From NCBI RefSeq assembly GCF_033807715.1, contig NC_084592.1, positions 25,746,001-25,810,000 of the forward strand: 64,000 nucleotides of DNA, in the 5' to 3' direction. Within the stretch, counting starts at the first letter, position 1; each line of letters starts with the position of its first letter. Of the stretch, positions 18,001 through 30,700 are shown one piece after another. Made by a program: the position numbers and the translations under genes. Origin of the DNA: Cololabis saira (Eukaryota; Chordata; Actinopteri; Beloniformes; Belonidae). Below the pieces are notes generated by a model. It saw only the letters and a program-made list of their open reading frames with translations, had not been told where the DNA came from and did no database searches.

Positions 18001-21000
18001 GGGAAAATGAGAATTGTGTTCTTAAGTGCAAACTATTTTCATTTCAATATGTTCTCTGTCAGTTAGTCACAATACTATTGTATGATTAAATTATATTGCT
18101 TCTGGTTTTCAATCATTACATTTGAATAGTGAATCGCCACTATCTTCCACATTATCTTCCACATTATCTTCCTAATTTTTATCTTAATCTTGTGATACAA
18201 CATTGATGCAACAAAGGAAGGAGTTCCTACATATTCTTTTTTTTTATCCAAAATTGTCCAATACTGATTTTTTTTTTTTGTCAGGTCATTACTGTACTTC
18301 CACAGCTGTTCTTTCCTGAAAGTTTCCTAAACTCACCTGTTAAATTAGAGTCCAAGAATTCCTTGGTGACTTCTGAGAACTTGTTTTCCAGTTGCTGGAT
18401 GAAGCAGAACTTTTCAGGCGTTGAGGTGAAGACTTTGCAGATCTGCTGAACCAGCTTCACAGCCCAGCTCATGTGATAGCCGTCCTTCTCACAAACCTGA
18501 GGAAAAGAAAGAGCAAAATACATCTTTTTTTTCTTTTCTAGAAAACAAATATGACCAGAGTCAACTGATTGAATCAAAAGGTTCTGAGACTCGGTTTTGT
18601 TTACCATAAATAATTTTGCTGCAATGACCAAAATGGCCAAGAATGACTGACTGGAAAACTTTACATCACCGACTATTGTTGGGACAAAGTTGTTATCAAG
18701 AAAGAAGAGTCTCATATGATTATATCAACCTTTAAAGCATCAGATAGGAGTTTTAAAATAAGAGATCAAAATCGGCACCATGGATAGCACAACTGGCTAC
18801 TAGGGCTGGGCGATATGGCCCAAAAGTCATATCTCAATATTTTCTAGCTGAATGGCGATACTCGATATATATCGATATTTTTTCTGTGCCTTAATTGGGG
18901 TTTCCCCCAAAGCATTATAGCATAGCATCTCTGTTAGCTTCATTTTTTCTGAGGCAAACCCTTAAAAAAACAGTCAGTTTTAATACAAAGCCTCGTGCCA
19001 AATGTCACACAGGTACCTTTATTAACAGAGGTCTGCACAATATCAAAATGTATAAAACAAATGAAATAAAAATAAACTGCCTGCATATATAGAATAAAAA
19101 TGCTTCTTGAATAAAATAAAACAAATATTCCTTTCCTGAATAACAATTAAATTAAAATAAACTGTGCAATTAATACAATGTAGACAGTAACAGGCAGACT
19201 TTTCCACTGAGGTTGACAGTTGTGCAAATAACAAAACATTTGTGCAAATCTCAAATAAAACATTCAAGTCAATATGTCACAAAATAAACTATATCAAAAT
19301 CATTAAAAAAAAAAAAAAAAACTTTTTTTTTTTTTTTTTTAAATAATCGATATAAACGATATTGTCTCGTACCATATCGTGTTTGAAAATATATCGATAT
19401 ATATTAAAATCTCGATATATCGCCCAGCCCTACAGGCTACTATTGCTTTATGACAAAAATAAGAAAAAAATTGAAGATGCGAGCAGCGATGAACGGGCCC
19501 TCGCACCCTTGTGCACGTTCAGGCTGCAGTGGAAGCGCTTGTATGACTTCATGTAGATTCTTCAGGCCTGGACATTTAGCGGATGACACCAGCCACGACT
19601 CTCTATATCAAACCATTCAAAAGTTATTGCAGAAAGTAGGAACTATCAAATATGGACCAATCAGATGAAGGGGGGGCGCACTTTTTGGCATCTATCATCG
19701 CCACGGTAACACTTTTGACTGAGATAAGTAATGCCCATCGTCGCAGGACGGAGACGCACATTTTGATGTATAACACACCTGGGTGCACGTTATGGTTCGG
19801 GCCGTATTAGCTGCCGAAAAAATGGCATAAATTTCGCCAAAATTACTATAATAATAATAATATAATAATTACTATAATAATTCAAAATGGCCGACTTCCT
19901 GTTCGGTTACGGCCATGGCGCCAAGAGACTTTTTTTTAAGTTGTGACATGATACAGGTGTGTAGCGATTTTCGTGCATGTACGTCAAACCGTATTGTGGG
20001 GCTTGAGGTACAAAGTTTTCAAGGGGGCGCTGTTGCGCCATTAGGCCACGCCCATTAATGCAAACCATTAAATATCACATTTTTCGCCAGGCCTGGCTTG
20101 CGTGCAAAATTTGGTGACTTTTGGGACACGTTTAGGGGGGCAAAAAGGCCCTCATTTCGTCTGAAAAATAAAAACGAGAAAAAAAATAACGAGAGAAAAG
20201 AAAAAAAAAATCTTCTTCAGATACAATAGGGCCTTCGCACTGTAAGTGCTCAGGCCATAATGACACATGATTACCATAAATATTTATTATTACTGGGGTA
20301 CTTTTTTTTTCTATCATATAAGGTTCTGAGAAGGAATACAGTACACTGGGACAGTGGCTGACGAAGCAGGAAACTCATGGAGTCGAGCCTCAACTACGGT
20401 CTTTCTGTTTGGAGCATTTCCAACTTAAGCCTCATCAGAGTCGCTGCAGAAACAAGGTGAAGCGAGTATAAGAGATGGATGGATGGATGGATGGATGGAT
20501 GGATGGATGGATGGATGGATGGATGGATGGATGGATGGATGGATGGATGGATGGATGGATATAAGCAGGGTCACCTGCATGTAAACTCACCTCAAAGATG
20601 CAGTGCTAAATTTGATTAGCCTTCACTTGTGACTTTTGAGCAAAGCCACATTTTTTCTTTCAAGATTCATGCATTATTCTCAAATCAAATTCAAGCACTT
20701 TTAAAAAGGTCCAATTCTACGTTTCCAACAACTTACTTGAGTTTTTATAAATTGCATATTTATATGAATAGACATACTGTATAATAAATTATTATTTTTA
20801 AACTGCATTAAAAAGTAAGCAAAAAGGATTTGCAATTACAGATGGATATGTAACTCGGTTGATGTACATTTAGCAAATGTTCTGTTTACTTTGATAAACT
20901 TGGGTGCTGTAATGTGGATCCACCTCTTCTGAATCAGTAAGTGCTCCTTTCTTTATATTATGGTTTTGCAAAATTCTTGTGGCCATGACAACTCACTAAA

Positions 21001-22507
21001 AGACATAGGACAAAGATGTTTTTAGAGTTAGTCGGGGTATTAGAGATGGCTGCCTATAAAAATGCAAGATCTGCTTTGTAACTGGGTTATAAAGAAGGAT
21101 GCTCGTAGAATCTGTCAAGAAACTGTTGCCTGGAGTCGTTTTCTCAAACTGGCTGACTACACTTCTTTATTACTTGCTCTGTTGTGTGTTGACAGGGCCT
21201 TATTTATTTGCATGCAGACAATAAATGACTTATGAAAGTTCAGTCGTTCTTAAATCAATCTTGGCTTGACTCATGGGGGCAAGAATATAAAGCACCCGTA
21301 CAAACCCTGATCTTAATTGAGTTTCTTCCAAGCTTATTGTTGCATGGGACACCTTTGTAAACTTTCCTCACTCTCTGTGTTCAGCCCAAATCATAAATGA
21401 GATTCATTATGAGGGGAATCTTTGAAAAAGACAAGCGCTCTCACCAGTATGATGTAAATAAAGAGTGTTGAGATCTCAGAGACTCGTCCACCGAGGGCCT
21501 TGCTGGCCAGGACCGTGTAGCAGAGACGGCTGCCACACAGCACCAAAAGGCGAGCCACATTCTCCACATGCCACGGTTCAGGAACGGCTGGACAGAGAAA
21601 GGAAAAAAAAACAAACGTAAAACAATATATTGAAACATTCAAAAAAAAAATAAGTAATTTAAAATAATATGGTAGATTCTACATCAGTCAAGACATATTT
21701 TCTAGATGATCTTGTCAGTTTTAGCACATTTTGTTCCCAGGGATTCTGTATCTGTCATGTGCATTTCTGTGGATGTGTGCAGGGCTGGGGCGGTTTTCAA
21801 TTTTTTTTATATCTTGATATAAAGGCAAAAAATTACCACAGTTAAACGGCAACACCCCCCACCACCGCCACCACCAAATTGTGCCCATTTGACGTAACAT
21901 TCACCTTTGCCACCAAGTTATCTACCGTATTAGCATCACACTACGTCCACCCACATGTGAGAATTGTGTTAATGCACAAAGATGTGTGTCATGAAAAAAT
22001 AAGAAGCTCTCTGATATAAGATACCGATTAGCTCCTCAATGATCACCAGCATCGAGTCAGTGGTCCAGCCTTTGACTTCAACTTTGCCAAAAAGCATGAG
22101 GATGGCTTTAGCCATGTCCCACAGAGCGCCGTGGGGCAGACCCCGCTCCACCAAAGCCTGCCAGCCGAGGGCGCCTGCATAAGGAGAAATACAGCAAATG
22201 TTTCAGGAAAGACAGGGGAGATATGAATTAAGGGAACCAATTAATTTTAAATTACAGTCATGTAGAACTACAAGCAAAAAATGTTGCATTTCAAACAGTG
22301 GAGTGAGGCTATGGAACAGTCTGAGTAAGAAGCTGAAACAATGTCCAACCATCTACAGGTTCAAAAGCAAATACAAAGAAAAGATTTTTGCAAAATACAT
22401 GGAAGAGGAGACATGAGGTAGTGATTGTGTGGGGATTCTGCATAATGTGTATATAAAATGGTATATATAATAAGGATTATATTGTTTATGATAAGATGTG
22501 TATTATG

Positions 22508-22555
<48 letters not shown>

Positions 22556-24678
22556 GGGTGTAACAATATATCGTGCCACGAAATTTCGCGATACAAAAAC
22601 GTCACGATACGTGTGGTGGAGGTGACAACCTGTATCGCGATATTGGATTATTAATATTAATAGCCTATATTGTGTTGACTAGTAATCCCGATCACAGGAC
22701 TCTTGCAGGGTTTTGAGCTCTGAACTTTTACTTATGTAGAAGTTGCTGGTGTAGAGTTAAGCCTTACCTTATTAAATTAAACCTTTTTCGGGTCGTGAGT
22801 AGAATAAACACAGGGACAACTTCTTCCGAGTTGGAGTGTACTTTAATGTCCGCTCAACAGTGTAGGATTTTAGAACATCAACACAACACCTAGTGCTGTA
22901 TCACTCCGCCCAATCTAAAACAGACTAATAACTACAGATAAACTGACTAGTGTCATTATAGTCCCTGATTTACAGAATATAAAGAATATATTTATAAAAT
23001 AATGAACCCTGAATTACCAAAATAACTTTCTTAACAAAAATAAATCTTCTCTTACACTTATAAGGTGAGCATGAATCAATCTGTTTTATGATGTAAAATT
23101 GTATGTATTTATTTTCTTTTATTTATTTATTTATTTATTTAATTTTAGTTGTTAAATTTCTGGAAAAGAAAAAAGTCAGATCATACATGAGAGAAACTAT
23201 TCAGTTTGTGTCTAAATATGTTTACTTGTATGAAACTGAAGATGCATAATGCAAACCTGACATTTACTTTTAGTTCAGTTTGTGGAAAATGGTTGGCCTG
23301 GCTTTCTCTTTAAAAATTAAACAGTTATAAAGAATTACAAACTGTAACAATAGGGCAAACGCACAGTATTGTTTTGGATTTTGTGTCTTTCAAATAAAAG
23401 ACCATTTTTTTCCAGTCATATGTTCCTCATTCAAGGTTGTTAAAAAAATACTGCTATAATATCGTATCGTTATCGTGACCTCAATATCGTGTATCGTACC
23501 GTATCGTGAGATTAATGTATCGTTACACCCCTAATATATATATGTTGTATATGTATATTATCTATAATTGCTCTGGTAATAACAGGTATAATTTTTTGAC
23601 AAAGTAAAGCTTGCTGTTTTATTTTTCTTATTTTTTCTTATTTTTATTTTTACTTCCTCCTACTCCTTTTCGGACATGAAGGTTTATTTCCCTTTGATTC
23701 TGTTTAATGACTGTTTATTTGTATTCTTTTTTGTTTTGTGAAATTGTGTTTTTTTTTTGTTTTTTTGTTTTTTTCTGTATGCTCGAAATAAAGATTTCAA
23801 TAAAAAATAAAACTTGTAGGTAAGGTATTTTTTTTAATCTATTACTAGTTTATTATGACTGTACATTCAACTATTTGGGGTTGTAACATTATTACTCTCA
23901 GACTCTCTCAATATCCCTTAAGTGCCCCAACAGCCACATTTTAACAAGGTAAACACCACTTGATGTTTTTGTTTTAAACTATTCTGTGCAAGTTGACTCA
24001 CCCTCAGGCAGCAACGGTCCGTACAGGATAAACAGCAGGTGGGCCTGACTGACCATGGGCCAGGGCTTTAGTAGCTGTATGAGCCAGAACTGGCATTCTG
24101 ATTCGTTCTGCCACGAGTCCAACAGAACCTGACGGCAGAAGAGTCGCAGCTGCAGCTCTTGGAATCGCTTCACCCCTGGGTACACAAATATTTACACATT
24201 TTTCTCAGCCTTGTTTCCCATGTCACTGCTCTCTTAAACCCTTCAAATTCAAAACCATGTAACTGCCTTCTTTCTCTAGTGATCTGACCCACAAAGAGAG
24301 ACATAAAATCTATACAAGTATTACGAGACTGACACTGTAGCTTTAGCAGAAAGGATGAAGCCCTGCATCAAGAGTTGTTCTCCATTTAAGTTTCTGCTGT
24401 TCTCTGCAGCATTTCCACACTAAAACACACCTGGTTTTGCAGAAATTACTGCTTCAGTCTTCTGCAACAGGTTTGTGAAGTCGCACAAAAAGTTGAACAC
24501 TCTGTAGCACTCCAGCTCATCCCATCCTGCAATCAGAGTCTGCAAGGCAATGAGTAAAACCCCATTAGGGCTGCGCGATATATCGAGATTTTAATATATA
24601 TCGATATATTTTCAAACGTGATATGGTACGAGACAATATCGTTTATATTGATTATTAAAAAAATTTAAAAAAAAATTT

Positions 24679-24725
<47 letters not shown>

Positions 24726-27700
24726 TTTTATGATTTTGATATAGCTTATTTAGTGACAAATTGACTTGAATGTTTTATTTGAGATTTGCACAAATGTTTT
24801 GTTATTTGCACAACTGTCAACCTCAGTGGAAAAGTCTGCCTATTACTGTCTACATTGTATTAATTGTACAGGGTATTTTAATTTAATTGTTATGCAGGAA
24901 AGGAATATTTGTTTTATTTTATTCAAGAAACATTTTTATTCTATATTTGCAAGCAGTTTATTTTTATTTCATTTGTTTTATACATATATATATATACATA
25001 TATATATTGTGCAGACCTCTGTTAATAAAGGTACCTGTGTGACATTTGGCATGAGGCTTTGTATTAAAACTGACTTTTTTTTTTTAAGGGTTTGCCTCAG
25101 AAAAAAATGAAGCTAACAGAGATGCTATGCTATAATGCTTTGGGGGAAACCCCAATTAAGGCACAGAAAAAATATCGAGATATATATCGAGTATCGCCAT
25201 TTAGCTAGAAAATATCGAGATATGACTTTTGGTCCATATCGCCCAGCCCTAAACCCCATCATGCACTATTTCCACGATTGACTTCACTGTTTAAGCTTTT
25301 TATTAAAATAAATGGATGAAACGAAAAGGTTAAATATAGATGAGTCATTACACAGGCTTCTTGTAATTAATGCTGGTTTTTGTAGCACACATGCACGTTG
25401 TCATGTCGCTGTAAGAGGCTGTAACGGTGGGGCGTCGGGGTTCGCTGCTAGAATCTTTATCTCGGGAGGAGCCCGTTATTAATGGAATTTCAATGCAGTC
25501 CTACTGTGCTTATCTTGTCCTAGCTTTATCTACGGTGTCATTTCCTCTAATTACATTCACGTTTCAATCCACTGCAGCATTTTCAGCCTTTATTCTGTGA
25601 GTCACTCACCTTGAGGAAGGCGCCATACCTGGAGAAACCGGCGCAGTGTGGTGCAATGCACTGCTCCAACACGAAACAGGGAACCTAACACAAACCACAT
25701 GGTTGATTTTCTCTTTTTTTTTTTCTTTTGCACTGCTGAACAATTAGTGTAATAGCAATAGTCACATTTCAAACAATGATATATAATTCAACAAAATGGT
25801 TCTACTTGGAAATGTAATATGAACTTGTAATATGAAAAAAAACAATAAAATGCAATAAATACTCTTTCTAACTGTACAGTGTGAAATGAAGTAAAATCCT
25901 GTACATTAAGTCAATCATTTAAAACTCCTTACAGCATAGACCAGGGGTCGGCAACCCGCGGCTCTGGAGCCACATGCGGCTCTTTAGCGTCGCCCTAGTG
26001 GCTCCTGGAGCTTTTTCAAAAATGTTTGACCCTTTTTTTGTCTTCTTTTTTTTCTTTTTTTTTTCTTTTTTTCCTCTTTTTTTTCTTCCCTTTTCCTTTC
26101 CTTTTTAATCTCGACATTTCGACTTTTTTCTCGAAATTGTACTTCAACATTAATCTCGACATTTCAACTTTGTTCTCGAAATTTTGACTTTTTTCTCGAC
26201 ATTTCAACTTTTTTCTCAACATTTCGACTTTTTTCTCGACATTTCGAATTTTTTCTCAACATTTCGACTTTTTTCTCGAAATTTTTACTATTTCCTCGAC
26301 ATTTCAACTTTTTTCTCGACATTTCGACTTTTTTCTCGACATTTCACCTTTCACCATTTTCCTTCATTCTAAGGCTGATACAAGACTTTTCATTTTTTGC
26401 GGCTCCAGACATAATTGTTTTTTGTGTTTTGGTCCAATATGGCTCTTTCAACATTTTGGGTTGCCGACCCCTGGCATAGACGGACACACAAAAGAAACTT
26501 GTTCTGTCTTTCTTACCTATTCTAAGTAAAAATAAAAATCCCGAACATTAAATCAGTTATTTTCTGTTTTTACTTGTCCTCTCATGTGTCCCTTTCTTAC
26601 CTGAGAAAACATGCAAAAGACAAACTTTAACCTTTCCTTTGTGGGTAGCAGCAAGGTGCACCTCTTGAACAACAAGCCTGAGATGCCAAACACAAAACAC
26701 ACCGCCAAATTAAAAGGTGCTGCCTTCTGATCATTCAGTTGTTGGACAGTAAATGGTGAGGGATGATTTGATCAATACGATTTTGTATTAAATAAAGCAA
26801 TAAAAGACATTTAGCAAAGAATAGCGAGAAAGCTACAAATAACAGAAGCCTTGATTGACGTACCCAGCTCCCTGTAGTGTTGAACAGTGCATCTCTGTTC
26901 AAGGTACATGTTGTTGTGAAAGCTGGAGACGATGTTTTTATTCTTCCAGGCCATGGAGGAGATGTAGTCCACAACGTAACCAGCCATTTCCTTTGACACC
27001 ATACTGAACACGCTGATCTCCAGCACTGACAAACACACAGGCACAAAATGTTTATAAATGGATTAAATATTAGGAGACATAAAGCATAGTATTGTTCTTA
27101 AAATCTAAATGTCAGACAAAAGTTGACTTAATTCTTTTGAATGACTTAATTAATACCAACAGAAATACTGCTGTTTTTTTTCAACACTTTTAAACAAAAG
27201 ATATCATGGTCATTGAACTATGTATATTTAAAAGGAGCTGTATGTAAAAGCAATAATAAAACGAATCATAAAATGACCCCGATATGTCAACAGACATTTA
27301 AAAATCATGTTCATTTCAAATACTTATGTCACTGACAACAGCACTCAAGCCAGGATATTCCAGTTTAAAAAGAGGAGTTGCAGCCCTCAACTGATGTTTA
27401 TGTTGTCATTTTTTGTTTTGGCCTGAAGCTCCACCCTCCACTTATCCCCCAATCACCAAGTCAGTATTGTTTCTGAAGCTCCACCCTCCACCTATCTCCC
27501 AATCACCAAGTCAGTATTGTTTCGGCATCCGGGTTGCCAGCTCGGCTCTAATTATCGCAGCAGCCGCTACGAACGTGTTGGATGAAAAAAAGTCTAGCTT
27601 TCCAAAAACTACATTATTACTTCGCAAAAGATCTTTCATAAAGCATTAAATACAGAAAATAAACTAACTGTGTAAGACTCGTCGCTTGCCATGGCAGCCT

Positions 27701-30700
27701 ACGTTCCTGCTGCATTCTGCAGCCTACCTGGCAACCTCTGGTCGGGGGGAGGAGGGGGAGGGTACACGCCGCTCAACAATATTTTGAAAGTGACTGCAGT
27801 ACCAGTTTTGGCCATTTCTTACAGACGGCTCCTTTAAAAGGGACCTATTATGAAAAAACACGTTTTTTTCTAGCTTTAACATATATAAAGTGGTCTCCCC
27901 TCAGCCTGCCAACTCAGAGAAGGAGTAAAGCAACCAAATTCTGCAGTGTCTGTACAGGCGCCCGGATGAGCCGTCCAGTGTAATGTGGCTTCTACGAGCC
28001 GTTCAGATTCGGCGCATTTTCATTACGTAACCAAAATGCAAACCACGCCCACAACTATAACACCATTTAACTGCATGCAAGCGTCCGATCGCTGTCCATC
28101 TCCCTCCAGCCAGCTGCCACTTTATTGAGGTTTTTGTAGTGAAATGAGGAGGTATCATAGAGATAACTTCTCATTTCAACTAACTGGATCAACCGTTCCT
28201 CATCCATGACTGTTTCCTACAGCGCTTTCAACCGGCTTTCAACGCGAGCGACAGGAAGAAAATAGAAGCAGGGCGTCTGACAAATGTTCAGCTCAAAACG
28301 GCGCAGCGCTGCGTCGTTGCGGCCAGTTAGGACAGTCCAATAGAAAATAAAGCAATGGAATTCATTTTGTCGGTGACGCTCACTCGCATCGCATGCAGTT
28401 ATGACACGGTGTAAATAACTCCGCCGGCCGGAGCTTCCGCCATTTTTTCGTATTGGTGAATCGCGTCATTCAGGCAGCCAATCAGCACAGTGCCTCATTA
28501 TCATAGCCTCCCCGCCCACTCAGAATCCTGCATAGATAATGAGGTTAGAGAATGAGATGCTGCAGACATGGCTCAGAGGCTGAATTTCTAATTTATGTAG
28601 CAAAAAAAATCAAAAGCTTGTGTTTAAGACATTCAAGGCCTGTTTGAAATAGACATTAGATGCCATAATAGGTCCCCTTTAAGTAAAGTTGAATTATATT
28701 TTCTTTAATTCATTTTAGACTTTTTTACATACAAAAAGAACTGCACTTATGCCTAACTTGATGAAAAAACTAAAAAGATGGTGAATATATTTGGATGAAA
28801 TGAGTTCTCTTTGCTGGGTTGATGGACTCTCCCTTAGAAATGGGGTGGGAAGTTCAGTAATTTGGGAGAGATGGAGTAGGATTGCAACTCTTTCACAGCA
28901 AGAGGAAGTGGGTCTGGTTGAGGAGCCTCATGGGAAACTCCATGGGAGGTGTTTTGGGCATGTCCAGCTGGGAGAAAACCACAAGGCAAATATAGATACA
29001 GATATTATTATTATATAATAATAATCTCTGCAGGACATGCTGGAGAGGCTATGTCTACTGGCTGGCCAGGGGACTCAGATGTAGCTTCCTGGGAGTGAAA
29101 GTAGTCAGGGAGAGAGAGGTCCGGGCTTCTCTGATCAGGCTGCTGCCCTCACAGCCCCAATCCTGAGAGGGATGGATGGATGTATGGGCTATATGTGCAA
29201 GTATAATAATGCAACGTCATATAAAATATAAGTTTAGTGTAAAGTGTATCTCTCTGAGAAGCAAACAGAAAGGCCCTAATTTATATAGCAAAAAACTATC
29301 AAAAGCTTGTTTTTAAGACATTCAAGGCCTGTTTAAAATAGGTATTAGATGCCATAATAGGTCCCCTTTAACCAGGGTTGCCACCCGTCCCTTGAAATAC
29401 AGAATTGTTACGTAATTGGGAATTAAAAGTTGCGTTCCGTATTGAACCAATACGTATTTCACAATTGTCCTATGCACGTCTGTCACACTCGCACACACAT
29501 GAACAACGAACTAACAATAATGAACAAAATAAAGAAAAGGATATATAAAAGACAGCAACATATGTTGGTTCGCTCTGTTATTTATTGACGTCATAATATA
29601 CAGGTGAAGGTTGGAAAATTTGAATATATTGCAAAACTTCATTTGTTTCAGTAAATTCAACTAAAGGTGAAACAAATATATTATTTCCCACTACATGAAA
29701 AGTGAGATATTTCAAGCCTTTATTTGTTATAATCTTGATGATTATGGCTAACAGCTTATGAAAACCCCAAATAAAAAAATCTAAAAAAATTAGAATGTTT
29801 AATGAAATCAATAAACAATTCAATCATCAAAATTATAACAAACAAAGGCTTAAAATATCTTGCTTTGCATGTAATGAGACTAGGTAATATATGAGTTTCA
29901 CCTTTTAAATTGAATATAAATTAACTTTTACACCATATTCTTCACCTGTATCTATATTCTACATCTGGGCTGATGTGGATATACATAGCATAGGAGGATA
30001 TTTCAATTGCTAGTATGGTTGGCTGTCTGTACCATGGATCTATAATAATAACTGGATCGGACGTCAAAAATGGCCGCCCATTCATTTCAATGCCTTCTGC
30101 TCAGCCAGCGCATCCGCCGAAAAAATCTCTGACTTCCGGGTTTACTTCCGCATACAGCGGCCCATAGAGCATGCGCAGTTGAGTCACCTCCCATGATGCT
30201 CTGGGGCCTCCCATCATGCCCCGGGGCAATGACGCGAATATTAATATAATATGTATTAATATAATATATTAATTAATGTATATTATTACATGTATAGCAT
30301 TACATATATTATTAATGTATTAATATAATATAATTATATAATATATATTAATATAAAACATCCGTGGAATGCACGGACACGGCTGTGATGTCAGCCGTGA
30401 CGTCACGCCCAGAAAGAGACTTTTCTTTTACTTTTCTGGCCGTTATAAAACATTATTGACGGATATAAAGTCCATGACTTAAAAATATAGAATACAAAGA
30501 TTAGTAATTGCCGGGGATTACAGCTGGAGGTGTCCTGTGAACAGTTTTAGAGGCTTCTCTTTTACTATTGCGGTCTATGGGAAAAAAGCTTTCTGGGCCG
30601 CATGGGATTTTTGGTTGCAGTACCGCGGTTGGCCACTGGAAAAAATCGGCGCGCCTTCTGAGTGCCAGACCCGGGGGCTGGTCTGTACAGTCATGCAAGT

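Noticed and set aside
26016..26372. Lysine/phenylalanine-rich open frames on both strands
   Set aside because: They are translations of the TTTTTTCTCGACATTTCGAC array inside the hAT MITE, not genes.
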